From: Atopobiaceae bacterium UBA5363
GTDB taxonomy: Bacteria; Actinomycetota; Coriobacteriia; Coriobacteriales; Atopobiaceae
NCBI GenBank assembly: GCA_002407925.1
Contig: DHPN01000010.1
Coordinates: 3,418 to 46,209 of the forward strand
DNA: 42,792 nucleotides
Direction of reading: 5' to 3'
This document shows positions 15,533 to 24,576 of this stretch, piece after piece; positions within the stretch are counted from its first letter, which is position 1; each line of letters begins with the position of its first letter. The position numbers and the translations under genes are program-made. The notes beneath the pieces were generated by a model that did no database searches, had not been told where the DNA came from, and saw only the letters and a list, made by a program, of their open reading frames with translations.

Positions 15533-16417
15533 GTGAGTCTTATTGACCAACCACTATCAGCAGAGAAGTTTTCACTAGTAGCATTTGATCTGGACGGAAC
15601 GGTTCTCGATTCTGTCAAGCGCACCATTTCTCCGCGAGTACAACATGCCCTCCAAGCGATAAGGGACAGAGGCGCCCAAACTGCCGTCGTAAGCGGACGG
15701 CCCTTGCATATGCTCGGCAAAACGCTTCTGACGGCTCATTGGGTTGACTGGTTCGTCACGACAAATGGCGCTCTTATTCTCAATGCACACACCTGTAAGC
15801 ATATCTTTGAGTCGGTAATGTCTCATACAGTCATCGCCTCTATCTTTGATATGCTTGCGGATCTACAGCCTGCATGGATGTTGTGTTCAGAGCATATGAG
15901 TTATCGCGAGAAACGAGGTGTGACATATTTAGCAGGGCAAAGCAGCTCGCTTAACACTCAGAGCCCTCAAAAAATCATGCAGATCCTCTCTGATGTAAAC
16001 TTCGTTGACTCCCTCCCTGGAGCATTGCATGAGATTTCGGTGCCTATTTACAAGATAGGCGTAAGCTTTCCCAGCCACAGCCGTAGTACAGAGGCAGTTA
16101 AGAGGCTTAAACGCCAAGGCGGTCTCGAAGTTTTTATAATGAGTCCTATCGAGCTCGAGATTACGCTTTCAGGAGTAGACAAGGGCGCCGCGATCAGACA
16201 TATCTGTGGGGTCGAAAACCTCGATATAGCACATTCAGTTGCATTCGGTGACTCAGGCAACGACATCGCAATGGCTGGCGCAGTGGGCACATTTGTTGCG
16301 ATGGCCAATGGCACGGAGGCCGTACGCAAGGCAGCCGATTTCATTTGTCCTCCCATCACAGAAGACGGCGTTGCCACTTGGCTTGAAGCTCGCATGCCTA
16401 AGGCCCAAAGAGGGTAA
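15533..16417 (+). CDS. Cof-type HAD-IIB sugar/cofactor phosphatase
   Basis: HAD-superfamily hydrolase with motif I FDLDGTVLDS (about residues 18-27), motif II VVSGRP, a C2B cap insert, and the terminal motif FGDSGNDIAMAGAVG (about 238-252). This set marks the Cof/YidA group, which removes phosphate from sugar phosphates, pyridoxal phosphate or flavin nucleotides. The GTG at 15533 has AAAGGAAG five bases upstream. An ATG at 15509 is possible but its GAGG lies only two bases away. It follows ade by about 60 bases and precedes amrA by 36 on the same strand, so a shared transcript is likely. Substrate unknown. Confidence 0.85.
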   Translation: MSLIDQPLSAEKFSLVAFDLDGTVLDSVKRTISPRVQHALQAIRDRGAQTAVVSGRPLHMLGKTLLTAHWVDWFVTTNGALILNAHTCKHIFESVMSHTVIASIFDMLADLQPAWMLCSEHMSYREKRGVTYLAGQSSSLNTQSPQKIMQILSDVNFVDSLPGALHEISVPIYKIGVSFPSHSRSTEAVKRLKRQGGLEVFIMSPIELEITLSGVDKGAAIRHICGVENLDIAHSVAFGDSGNDIAMAGAVGTFVAMANGTEAVRKAADFICPPITEDGVATWLEARMPKAQRG

Positions 16418-16453
16418 GAAGCAACTAAACATCTAGTATTTTTGGAGGCATAT

Positions 16454-17920
16454 ATGCCTATTCTTGCCGCTTATGCCGTACCTCACCCACCCCTCATCAT
16501 TCCTGGTGTCGATCCCGGAAGTGAAAAGAAGATACAGGCCACCGTAGATGCCTACAATGAGGTAGGCAGGCGCGTTGCGGCACTAAGGCCCGAGACGCTT
16601 GTAATCTCTACCCCTCACTCGGTTATGTACCTTGACTACAATCACATCTCCCCTGGCGCTCATGCGGAAGGTAGCTTCGCGCAATTCGGCGATCCTGATG
16701 ATCGCTGCTCAGCTGATTATGATCAAGAGTTCGTCCACGCCTTATGCAAATCAGCGAAAGAAGTAGGCCTGTCCGCTGGAACACAGGGCGAGCGCGACCC
16801 CTCCCTCGACCATGCAACGATGATTCCCCTGTATTTCATCAAGAAAAATTGGCCATCCGAATATCCTTTTCCCCGGATAGTCCGTATAGGTTTGTCTGGG
16901 CTTTCCCCTGCTGTTCACTATCAGCTGGGGCAGCTTGTACAGAAAGTCGCTCGTTCACTCGGTCGCAATATCGTCTATATCGCCTCTGGAGACCTCTCTC
17001 ACAAGCTCAAACAAAGCGGACCATACGGATTCGCGCCAGAAGGCCCAAAATTCGACGAGGTCATCAAAAAAGCTTTTCAAGGGGGAGACTTCTTGCAGGT
17101 TCTCACGATTGATCAAGGATTTGCTGAGAGGGCTGCAGAATGCGGTTTGAGATCTTTCCAAATAATGGCAGGAGCCCTTGATAGGACCGCTATAAAACCG
17201 GAGCTTCTCTCAATGGAGGGCCCGTATGGCGTGGGATATGGCGTAGCTTGTTTTACTCCAGTCGGGCAAGAGGGAAAAGATCAAACTAGAAATTATCTCG
17301 AACAATACAGACGCTGGGATACGCACAAGCTGGCACAGCTCCGGGAGGGAGAGGATGCGCTCGTGCGTCTTGCGCGCGCATCACTTGAGAGCTATGTGCG
17401 TACAAGAAAAAGGCTGCAGGTGTCTCCTTCGGATCTCAAAGAGGCTTTGTACCCAGATGGCGCGACTGACAAGAAGTCCAACGCTGCCATTGATACGCTG
17501 TTCACCACGAGTGCCGGATGCTTCGTCTCCCTTAAAAAGGATGGAGAGCTGCGTGGCTGCATCGGCACGATTATGGCTGCTCAAAAAAATCTTGCTGAGG
17601 AAATTTGCGAGAATGCTATATCGGCGGGCACGCGTGACCCGCGCTTTCCTCCTGTTTCAAAAGACGAACTGCCAAAGATCGTCTATGACGTAGATGTGCT
17701 TTCGCGACCAGAGCCCATCGAGACCGTCGGTGATTTGGATCCTAAGCGCTACGGGGTAATAGTGTCTACAGATGATGGACGGCGTGGACTTCTCCTGCCA
17801 GATCTCGATGGGATTGACAGTGTCCAGCAGCAGCTCGATATCGCTGCACGTAAGGGTGGCATTGATCTTGCAAGAGATACCGTACGTCTTGAGCGCTTTG
17901 AGGTTGTGAGACATACATGA
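16454..17920 (+). CDS. amrA: AmmeMemoRadiSam system protein A (LigB/Memo-like domain fused to AMMECR1)
   Basis: A two-domain protein of 488 residues. Residues 1-270 resemble the class III extradiol dioxygenase LigB fold shared with MEMO1, including YAVPHPPLIIPG (7-18), STPHS, DPSLDHATMIPLYF (115-128) and YIASGDLSHKL (175-185). Their histidines are placed to bind metal. Residues about 300-488 are an AMMECR1 domain with the hallmark ELRGCIGT (365-372) and the region SAGTRDPRFPP (390-400). GGAGG lies five bases before the ATG. The stop overlaps the amrS start (ATGA). Family members co-occur with a radical SAM enzyme and form a conserved but uncharacterised system. The biochemical reaction is not known, and no function is claimed beyond the family. 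Confidence 0.92.
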   Translation: MPILAAYAVPHPPLIIPGVDPGSEKKIQATVDAYNEVGRRVAALRPETLVISTPHSVMYLDYNHISPGAHAEGSFAQFGDPDDRCSADYDQEFVHALCKSAKEVGLSAGTQGERDPSLDHATMIPLYFIKKNWPSEYPFPRIVRIGLSGLSPAVHYQLGQLVQKVARSLGRNIVYIASGDLSHKLKQSGPYGFAPEGPKFDEVIKKAFQGGDFLQVLTIDQGFAERAAECGLRSFQIMAGALDRTAIKPELLSMEGPYGVGYGVACFTPVGQEGKDQTRNYLEQYRRWDTHKLAQLREGEDALVRLARASLESYVRTRKRLQVSPSDLKEALYPDGATDKKSNAAIDTLFTTSAGCFVSLKKDGELRGCIGTIMAAQKNLAEEICENAISAGTRDPRFPPVSKDELPKIVYDVDVLSRPEPIETVGDLDPKRYGVIVSTDDGRRGLLLPDLDGIDSVQQQLDIAARKGGIDLARDTVRLERFEVVRHT

Positions 17921-18771
17921 GCGCCCAAGACAGGTCGATCTCCTGTACGGTATGCCATCACCATTGCAGGCTCTCGGAAGGCCAGATTGGATTTTGTCGT
18001 GCTAGGAAATGTCACGCCGGCAGGATCTTGCCAGAAAATTATGGGCACATAACATCGATCGCAGTCGACCCCGTGGAAAAGAAACCTCTTGCCGAGTGGC
18101 ATCCTGGATGCTCGGTTCTCTCAGTTGGCAGCTATGGCTGTAACATGCGCTGCCCTTTCTGCCAAAATTGGCAAATCTCACAAATGGGTAGAGAGGACGT
18201 AGGATGGCGTAAGGTATCGCCAGCCGAACTCATCGCATTAGGTCTGTGCGCACGAAGAAAAGATCCACGAATGGTCGGCCTTGCCTTCACATACAATGAG
18301 CCGCTGGTTGGATGGGAGTATGTACGTGACTGCGCTATGCTCGCCCACGAGCGAGGCCTTGAAGCGGTACTCGTTTCCAATGGTTGCGTCAATACGGAGG
18401 TAATCGACCAAGTTGCGCCATTAATAGATGCCGCGAACATTGACCTTAAGAGCTTCTCCGCAGCCTATTACCACATGTGCGCCGGTGATCTCGACCTAGT
18501 GAAAAGAGCCATCACACGCTTCGCCAAGGAAAAGGGTTGCCACTTGGAAGTGACAACCCTGATTGTTCCTCACATGAACGATACGCCAGAGGAGATAAGC
18601 AAAATTGCAGCTTGGCTAGCTTCTGTGGATTCGCAGATAGTATTGCACATAACAAGATTTTTCCCACGGTGGAAATTGAAAGGCCAACAAGCAACCGCCG
18701 TTCAGCAAATTAAAGACCTAGCCGCCGTCGCCCATCACTATCTTTCTCATGTTTACACGGGCAATTGCTAG
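17917..18771 (+). CDS. amrS: AmmeMemoRadiSam system radical SAM enzyme
   Basis: A 284-residue radical SAM protein. The cluster motif GCNMRCPFCQNW holds C75, C79 and C82 in CxxxCxxC spacing. An extra N-terminal cysteine set (C10, C13, C17, C27, C32) resembles the family's accessory motif. LAFTYNEPLV and ANIDLKSFS follow as expected. The ATG overlaps the amrA stop by 4 bases, so translation is coupled. The chain ends at HVYTGNC. Many family members continue for some 40 residues with a Cys-rich tail after this point, so this copy appears short at its C-terminus. I found no homologous continuation after the TAG. Confidence 0.92.
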   Translation: MSAQDRSISCTVCHHHCRLSEGQIGFCRARKCHAGRILPENYGHITSIAVDPVEKKPLAEWHPGCSVLSVGSYGCNMRCPFCQNWQISQMGREDVGWRKVSPAELIALGLCARRKDPRMVGLAFTYNEPLVGWEYVRDCAMLAHERGLEAVLVSNGCVNTEVIDQVAPLIDAANIDLKSFSAAYYHMCAGDLDLVKRAITRFAKEKGCHLEVTTLIVPHMNDTPEEISKIAAWLASVDSQIVLHITRFFPRWKLKGQQATAVQQIKDLAAVAHHYLSHVYTGNC

Positions 18772-18850
18772 CACATCAAGTCAGCATACCATGATGGCGC
18801 TCAACTTTCTCTGACACCAGCCGAGCGCTTACATTATCGCAAGAAATAAC

Positions 18851-18882
18851 GTGCGCCTCGCTACAGGCATGGCGAGGCGCAC
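18851..18882. terminator. Hairpin between convergent amrS and pgi
   Basis: A perfect 11-bp stem GTGCGCCTCGC/GCGAGGCGCAC has a 10-base loop. On the minus strand it is followed by GTTATTTCTTG, so it best serves pgi. The plus-strand flank lacks a T run, but the stem could also slow transcription of amrS. Confidence 0.6.
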
Positions 18883-18889
18883 ATCTAAG

Positions 18890-20584
18890 CTACCTACGAT
18901 GCGCACGATAGTAAGAAAGCAGCGCTTGAGTGCTCAGATCTTGCTTTTTCATCGCCTGGTTGTCATGAAATGCAGGGGTGATCTCCTTAGCTAGCTGCTT
19001 GCCCAGCTCAACTCCCCATTGATCAAATGAGTCAATCCCCCAGACCGTGCCTTCAACGAACGTGATGTGCTCATAGAGAGCAATGAGCTCACCAAGCGAA
19101 TGAGGCGTAAGCGTGTCTCCAAAGATTGAAGTCGTGGGACGGTTACCGCAGAAACAACGGGCAGGCACCATCCATTCAGCAGTACCTTCTGCCCGCACCT
19201 CATCAGCAGTTTTTCCAAAGGCGAGCGCCTTCGTTTGGGCGAGGAAATTGCCGAGGAACAGCTCATGCACATCCTGATCCCCATCTTTGGCGGGGTTTGG
19301 CGTATTGGCAAAAGCAATAAAGTCAGCTGGTATAAGGCGTGTCCCTTGATGAATCAGCTGGTAAAAGGCATGTTGCCCGTTGGTCCCCGGCTCGCCCCAG
19401 AAAATTTCTCCTGTATTGCTTGTAACTGGGCTTCCATCCCAGCGGACTGATTTGCCATTTGACTCCATGGTTAGCTGCTGCAAATAGGCAGGAAAGCGAT
19501 GAAGATACTGGTCGTATGGCAACACTGCATGGCTTGCGGCTCCGAAGAAGTTGTTGTACCAGATGTTTAGCAAGCCCATGAGAGCAACAACATTCTTTTC
19601 GAGGGGCGTCGTCTGAAAATAAACGTCAAGGTCATGAAATCCACTCAAGAATTCTTGGAAGCGCTTGGGGCCGAACACAATGATAAGTGATAGGCCAACG
19701 GCTGCATCGACTGAATAGCGGCCACCAACCCAATTCCAGAATCCGAACGCATTCTCAGGATCAATACCAAAATCTGCTACTTTGTCAAGAGCTGTCGAAA
19801 CGGCAACGAAATGCTTCCTGATAGCTTCGTTATCCTGTGCTTCAGACCCGTCAATGGCTCTTCTCGCCTTTAGGCCCGTGAGCAACCATGCCTTCGCCTC
19901 ACGAGCGTTAGTGAGAGTTTCAAGTGTGGTAAACGTTTTTGATACCACGATGATAAGCGTGGTCTCCGGGTCGAGCTCCCTCGTCTTTTCCGCCATGTCA
20001 TTCGGATCTATATTCGAAACATATCGACAGTCGATCCCAGCGTCTGCATAAGGTTTAAGCGCCTCGTAAACCATCACGGGCCCCAGATCAGAACCGCCTA
20101 TACCAATGGACATGACATGCTTTATCGGCTTGCCCGTAACACCTTTCCACTCCCCTGAGCGCACACGCTCGGCAAAAGCATACATTCGATTGAGCATAGC
20201 ATGCACGTCTGCGACACAGTCCTGACCGTCAACAACAACTCTGCCTACGTCGGAAGCGGGACGCCTGAGTGCAGTATGGAGCACAGCACGGTCCTCTGTA
20301 GTATTAATATGCACGCCAGAGAACATAGCGTCCCTACGCTCTTCAACGTGTACTGCCTTCCCCAGCGCCACGAGCAGGCGCATGGTCTCGTCAGTCACTA
20401 AATTCTTTGACAGGTCAAAATGAAGGTCTGATAAATCGAAAGAAAACTTTTTTACACGATCATGGTCTTCAGCGAACCATTGCTTTAGGCTAATGCCCTC
20501 GCTTCTCAGTTTTTTATAGTGAGTTTTGAGAGCTTGCCACTCAGAGGTCTGAGTGGCATCAATAGGAGCGGAAACGTTGGTCAT
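18890..20584 (-). CDS. pgi: Glucose-6-phosphate isomerase
   Basis: Interconverts glucose-6-phosphate and fructose-6-phosphate in glycolysis and gluconeogenesis. The 564-residue protein is of the long E. coli/eukaryote type. It carries SIGIGGSDLGP (159-169), VVSKTFTTLET, GGRYSVDAAVGLS and EPGTNGQHAFYQLIHQGT in order. The catalytic Glu lies in the PGTNGQH neighbourhood, and the C-terminal Lys in WGVELGKQLA. AAGGAGTAAGCT precedes the ATG. The gene is monocistronic and ended by the hairpin at 18851-18882. It links manA and the glgB glycogen route. Confidence 0.97.
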   Translation of the reverse strand: MTNVSAPIDATQTSEWQALKTHYKKLRSEGISLKQWFAEDHDRVKKFSFDLSDLHFDLSKNLVTDETMRLLVALGKAVHVEERRDAMFSGVHINTTEDRAVLHTALRRPASDVGRVVVDGQDCVADVHAMLNRMYAFAERVRSGEWKGVTGKPIKHVMSIGIGGSDLGPVMVYEALKPYADAGIDCRYVSNIDPNDMAEKTRELDPETTLIIVVSKTFTTLETLTNAREAKAWLLTGLKARRAIDGSEAQDNEAIRKHFVAVSTALDKVADFGIDPENAFGFWNWVGGRYSVDAAVGLSLIIVFGPKRFQEFLSGFHDLDVYFQTTPLEKNVVALMGLLNIWYNNFFGAASHAVLPYDQYLHRFPAYLQQLTMESNGKSVRWDGSPVTSNTGEIFWGEPGTNGQHAFYQLIHQGTRLIPADFIAFANTPNPAKDGDQDVHELFLGNFLAQTKALAFGKTADEVRAEGTAEWMVPARCFCGNRPTTSIFGDTLTPHSLGELIALYEHITFVEGTVWGIDSFDQWGVELGKQLAKEITPAFHDNQAMKKQDLSTQALLSYYRAHRR

Positions 20585-20719
20585 AGCTTACTCCTTCTTC
20601 TTTGTCCGCAACTGAAGGCCGGCGCAGGTAGCTGCTACCATTATGACACCACTATAACGACCGCGGCAGAATGAAGCTTGAACCCTGCAATCCATGCGAC
20701 GCACTAGCCATGCCAGCTC

Positions 20720-21283
20720 TTAGTAGGGTTCTCCTAGCGGCGGCACTCGCTTAAGACATGCCCACACGAACTGTTTTCGATGGGCGTCAGCTAGCGCCGC
20801 TGAAAAGCCTCCCAGGTTCATCACGCGCATGCCAAGTACATGTGCGACAAGACCAGGCTCTAGCATCGCAACATGGAAGTCCTCAATATTTGTAAGCTCA
20901 TCTGCATATGTTTCGCGTAGCGTCTGAGCAGAGATGTCGTCAAGGGCAAGCACGGTCTGCGGATCTAAGGCACAAACCGCCTCCCGAAGCAGTAGCTGTG
21001 ACACTGGCGTTATGTGGTCATCAAGTAGGATAGAGAGCGCACACCAATCCTCAGGTGCATAGCCAAGGGCAACAAGCCCTTTACGTAGCGCTTGACCATC
21101 TTTCCCTGAAAGGAGCGGAGCGCCTGTCTTCTCTTGGGAAGAAAGCTCTCCTTTAAGCAATAAGATTGAAGAGCACGCATTCCCCCCCATAACAAGGCCT
21201 TGCTTGGCCAAGCCCTGCAATTCTGCTCGCACCTTGATGAGATATGCCTGTTTCCTTTCTCGCATGTCTGCATGGCGCACCAT
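20720..21283 (-). CDS. Uncharacterised protein, uracil-DNA-glycosylase-like
   Basis: No firm family assignment. The 187-residue protein has the order GNACSSILLLKGE, then GAPLLSGKDGQALRKGLVAL, then WCALSILLDD, and later ALDPQTVLALDDISAQTLRE. This spacing is reminiscent of the family 4/5 uracil-DNA-glycosylase fold, in which a GAPFxG-like loop precedes a long helix and a later strand reads PxxVVALG. The usual Fe-S cysteines and the catalytic loop are not obvious, so activity is doubtful. An AAAGGTG site precedes the ATG at 21283. An upstream GTG at 21298 is less likely. It stands alone between pgi and trxA. A structure prediction would decide the fold. Confidence 0.6.
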   Translation of the reverse strand: MVRHADMRERKQAYLIKVRAELQGLAKQGLVMGGNACSSILLLKGELSSQEKTGAPLLSGKDGQALRKGLVALGYAPEDWCALSILLDDHITPVSQLLLREAVCALDPQTVLALDDISAQTLRETYADELTNIEDFHVAMLEPGLVAHVLGMRVMNLGGFSAALADAHRKQFVWACLKRVPPLGEPY

Positions 21284-21400
21284 AAAAACACCTTTCACTC
21301 TCTTTATTTGCTATTCAGTATCACCTTTTTGCGAAGCGGGTATAAGGCAGTAAATCAGATATCTATAGTGCCTTAGACAGCGCACGAGAAAGGAATCATC

Positions 21401-21718
21401 ATGGCAAGCAAGCCGATCACAGCTGATACGTTTGACACTGCAATTACAAGTAGCAAGCCAGTACTTGTCGATTTTTGGGCAAGCTGGTGTGGACCTTGTC
21501 GCGCAATGGGACCAGTTATAGAGCAAATCTCTGACGAAATGTCCAGCAAGCTCGATGTCTATAAGTGCAACGTAGATGAAGAGCCTGCTTTAGCGCAGCG
21601 CTTCAACATTGTGTCCATTCCTACACTAATCCTCTTTAAAGATGGAAAGCCCGCTCAGCAAATGGTTGGCGCCATGCCAAAGTCTGCTCTTTCAAGTGAG
21701 CTTGAAGCGGCGTTGTGA
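21401..21718 (+). CDS. trxA: Thioredoxin
   Basis: A small cytoplasmic dithiol reductant of 105 residues. The active site WCGPC (29-33, C30 and C33) follows VDFWAS. The cis-proline P74 is in VSIPTLILF and the GAMPKSAL tail is standard. AAAGGAATCATC places a ribosome binding site before the ATG. It stands alone, divergent from the uracil-glycosylase-like gene and convergent with the phosphodiesterase gene. Thioredoxin reductase is not in the window. Confidence 0.96.
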   Translation: MASKPITADTFDTAITSSKPVLVDFWASWCGPCRAMGPVIEQISDEMSSKLDVYKCNVDEEPALAQRFNIVSIPTLILFKDGKPAQQMVGAMPKSALSSELEAAL

Positions 21719-21762
21719 GCTAGCGCCCCATTGCCTGTTACGTTAGACATTTTATAACTTTT

Positions 21763-22227
21763 TCACAGCAATGCAGATTCTAAATCAAAAACGCGAGCTT
21801 CAACGATCGTTTCGTTTTTCACGATAATGCGCCCCATGCTCGGCTCTCCGCTTCGAGGCCACGTGGGGCTGCCAGGGTTCATGACAAGCGTGTTAGTATG
21901 ATGATCCCGGCGGACAAAGGGCCGATGGGTGTGCCCGCAGATCGCTATATCGCATCTCTTAAGATCTAGGTCCCTCTCATAGTGACAAACCATCCACCGA
22001 AATCCTTCTGAGAAAAAGGCTATCTTCCTCTTTACAGAGGGGCCATAAAGAGAGGCCCAGTCATTGTTCCCAAGGCACGCATGCACAGGAGCAATGGCGG
22101 CAAGTTGTGTATACGTTTCCGCTGAGCCTATATCACCGGCATGCACGATCACATCGGCACCTTGCAGTGCTTCAATAAGCTCTGATGATAAAGCCCCATG
22201 TGTGTCTGACACAATGTCATAGCGCAT
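21763..22227 (-). CDS. YfcE/MJ0936-type metallophosphoesterase
   Basis: A 154-residue single-domain calcineurin-like phosphodiesterase. The metal ligands appear in the family order: D8 and H10 in VSDTHG, D32 in HAGDIG, N54 in LGNND, H82 in VCHYE, and the GHTH pair at 98-101. Family enzymes hydrolyse phosphodiesters such as bis-pNPP and in some cases cyclic nucleotides. The natural substrate is uncertain. The gene lies 13 bases downstream of the LytTR response regulator on the same strand and may be transcribed with it. Confidence 0.9.
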   Translation of the reverse strand: MRYDIVSDTHGALSSELIEALQGADVIVHAGDIGSAETYTQLAAIAPVHACLGNNDWASLYGPSVKRKIAFFSEGFRWMVCHYERDLDLKRCDIAICGHTHRPFVRRDHHTNTLVMNPGSPTWPRSGEPSMGRIIVKNETIVEARVFDLESALL

Positions 22228-22240
22228 GACGTTTCTTCTT

Positions 22241-22987
22241 TCATAGCCCCAGCATGCGCTTCACTGCGACCACGCGACGACGCGAAACGGGGATTTTTTT
22301 GTCATCAATGTCTTTAAGACCAAGCTGCAAAACCCCACCTGAGACGGTTATAAAGTCTTGCACGTAGGCAAGGTTGACAATATACCCCCGATGGACTCGA
22401 TAAAAGCCATGTGGTGTGAGGCGCTGCTCTAGTTTGGCAAGAGATATCGTTGAGAGGAACCTGTCGTCTGCTGTGTAAATACAAGAGTAGTCGTCTTTGG
22501 CCTCAACGTAGCGAATTTGGTTGATTGGTACGAGAACCTTATGCCCACCTTTTTCAACGGGAATACGCTCTGTTGAGGCTGATGGCGCTGATGCGGGGGA
22601 AGCAGCCTTCAAACGTGTCTCTACCTTTGCCAATGCCTGCTGCAGGCGATCCATTTCCACGGGCTTCATCAAATAGTCAACCGCATCCACACCAAATGCT
22701 TCCAGTGCGTACTCGCTGTAAGCGGTCACAAAAACAATCAGAGGAGGATTCTTCAGCTTGTGAAGCGCATCTGCAAGCTGCATGCCACTTGTTTTTGGCA
22801 TTGATATGTCAAGAAAGATTACGTCTATGTCATCTTCAACGTGCTCACGGCTTTTAACAAGACTTGCAACTGCTTCACGCGCACTAGAAGCCTCGCTGAT
22901 TGCATCTACTTTGCCAGTCTCTTCAAGCAGTGAACGAAGTTCAAAACGAGCTGGGGCCTCATCATCTACAATCAACGCACGCAACAT
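22241..22987 (-). CDS. LytTR-family response regulator
   Basis: Two domains in 248 residues. The receiver (1-120) has acidic D8/D9, phospho-acceptor D60 in VIFLDISMP and K108 in YLMKPV. A short Ala/Ser/Pro linker is followed by a LytTR DNA-binding domain (about 142-245). This contains RIPVEKGGHKVLVPINQIRY, then YTADDRFL and FYRVHRGYIVNL. AAAGGGTG lies before the ATG. It is encoded 148 bases downstream of its predicted kinase on the same strand. LytTR regulators often control cell-wall, autolysis or carbon-uptake genes. The target here is unknown. Confidence 0.94.
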   Translation of the reverse strand: MLRALIVDDEAPARFELRSLLEETGKVDAISEASSAREAVASLVKSREHVEDDIDVIFLDISMPKTSGMQLADALHKLKNPPLIVFVTAYSEYALEAFGVDAVDYLMKPVEMDRLQQALAKVETRLKAASPASAPSASTERIPVEKGGHKVLVPINQIRYVEAKDDYSCIYTADDRFLSTISLAKLEQRLTPHGFYRVHRGYIVNLAYVQDFITVSGGVLQLGLKDIDDKKIPVSRRRVVAVKRMLGL

Positions 22988-23135
22988 GCAATCACCCTTT
23001 CAATGAGGAAACAGAGCGCCAGCGTCTTTATGACAAAAGCGGAATCGGCACCTGTTCTCAACAACTACCTTTACATTCTACGACAAGGATGCTTCGCGCG
23101 CCCGTTTAATGCACGCATTAGGCCCTTCAATAATC

Positions 23136-24530
23136 TCAGCTATCTTTTTGCTTGTGATGCTTGGGGGATGCGTTGACTAAGCGCAACGTCACCACAGTCC
23201 CCTCACCGGGCTTTGACATAATTTCGACACCTGACCCAACGCCATAGAAGTGCTCGACTCTCTCAGCAACGTTACTTAAGGCTATTCCCGCTCCCTGAGC
23301 GCTGCCTTTACCTGAAGAGCCAGCTCCAAGGACAGACTCACGCGTATTTTCAGCAAGACGATTGGATGCGTCAACAAGACGCTTTGCAACGTCTTCATCC
23401 ATGCCAAGACCATCATCGGCAACTGCAATCATAACATCGTCACCATCTGTCACTACCTGTACGTCTATGTGCAGCGTTCCTTCATCACGCATGGCATGCC
23501 GCACAGAGTTCTCAACAATAGGCTGTATTAAAAAGCCCGGAACTGGAATTTTTTCGCATCCTGGCTCGACATGCTCAGACTCAACAATTCTGCTTTCACC
23601 AAATCGAGCCTTCTCTATCGTCAGATAGCGTCGTGTCTGCTCAAGCTCAGCTGAAAGCGGAATAAGAGACTGAGAGCTCTGTAGCGTACTGCGATAAAAT
23701 GCGGAGAATTCTCGAAGCAGATTCCGCGCCTTTGTAGGATCAACTCGGGTAAATGAGGCTATCGTATTAAGTGTGTTGAAGAGAAAATGGGGATTTATTT
23801 GAGCTTGTAACGCCTTTACCTCGGCTTGTGCTGTGAGCTCAGCTTGACGATCCAGCGCGTAGGTGGAGAGTTGGGTAGAAAGCAATTCCGAAAATCCCCG
23901 TGCTATAGCAAGTTGCGTACGGTCGACATCGCGCCCCCGTCGAAAGTAAAACTTTATAGTGCCGACAGCCCGGCCAGACACAACTAGCGGGGCAACAACA
24001 CCAATTGGGTAGCGCGCAGAACCCTCCTGTGGCACAGACGGGGATGGCTCACTTTCCTTGTTCGCATGCCAATCGATGCCGGTAAATGTTTGCATATGCT
24101 TGCTGTCAAGAACCTTTCGTGTCGGCTCAGAGACTGACATTCCAGGGGGCCTGTATGCGACATTCTCACCAACGTAGGCAAGCGTCTCGCGCGTATCTGT
24201 CATCGCAACGGCAGCCGCTTGTGTCTCAGGAAGCAGCAATTGGCAAACAAGTTTGCATCCATCAGAAGACAGGCCGCTTTTCATGAGGTCAAGCGTTTTT
24301 GATGCAAGGCGCAACGTTCTCTCTGTAGCTTGAGATCGTAGGTTGTCGGGTACAACCGAAGTAGATCCCACAAGCACAATAGAAACTGCAAGGCCTCCGC
24401 CTGCAATCATCGTCGCGGCAAGATTAGACACAGTGAGTCCCCATGCTAACAAAATAATGAGGGCTACGACCACCATGTCAAAGAAAGCTTGCATAAGGAA
24501 AGAAAGGTGTCTCTCACGCCAATGATTCAT
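23136..24530 (-). CDS. LytS-type sensor histidine kinase
   Basis: A 464-residue sensor kinase. Two closely spaced hydrophobic segments (about 17-36 and 38-57) anchor it in the membrane. A GAF-like sensory region covers about 70-220, with VVAPLVVSGRAVGTIKFYF. The His_kinase domain has the phospho-acceptor H248 in LQAQINPHFLFNTLNTIASF. The ATPase has the N box LIQPIVENSVRHA (334-346), the G box DDGLGM (372-377) and later GAGIALSNVAERV. This combination is the LytS/YehU group, which pairs with LytTR regulators such as the one encoded just downstream. The signal is unknown; only a short extracytoplasmic loop is possible, so the GAF region probably senses in the cytoplasm. Confidence 0.93.
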   Translation of the reverse strand: MNHWRERHLSFLMQAFFDMVVVALIILLAWGLTVSNLAATMIAGGGLAVSIVLVGSTSVVPDNLRSQATERTLRLASKTLDLMKSGLSSDGCKLVCQLLLPETQAAAVAMTDTRETLAYVGENVAYRPPGMSVSEPTRKVLDSKHMQTFTGIDWHANKESEPSPSVPQEGSARYPIGVVAPLVVSGRAVGTIKFYFRRGRDVDRTQLAIARGFSELLSTQLSTYALDRQAELTAQAEVKALQAQINPHFLFNTLNTIASFTRVDPTKARNLLREFSAFYRSTLQSSQSLIPLSAELEQTRRYLTIEKARFGESRIVESEHVEPGCEKIPVPGFLIQPIVENSVRHAMRDEGTLHIDVQVVTDGDDVMIAVADDGLGMDEDVAKRLVDASNRLAENTRESVLGAGSSGKGSAQGAGIALSNVAERVEHFYGVGSGVEIMSKPGEGTVVTLRLVNASPKHHKQKDS

Positions 24531-24576
24531 TATTTCATCTTATCCTCGCTCTATGAACTGATAACGCCGATCTAGC

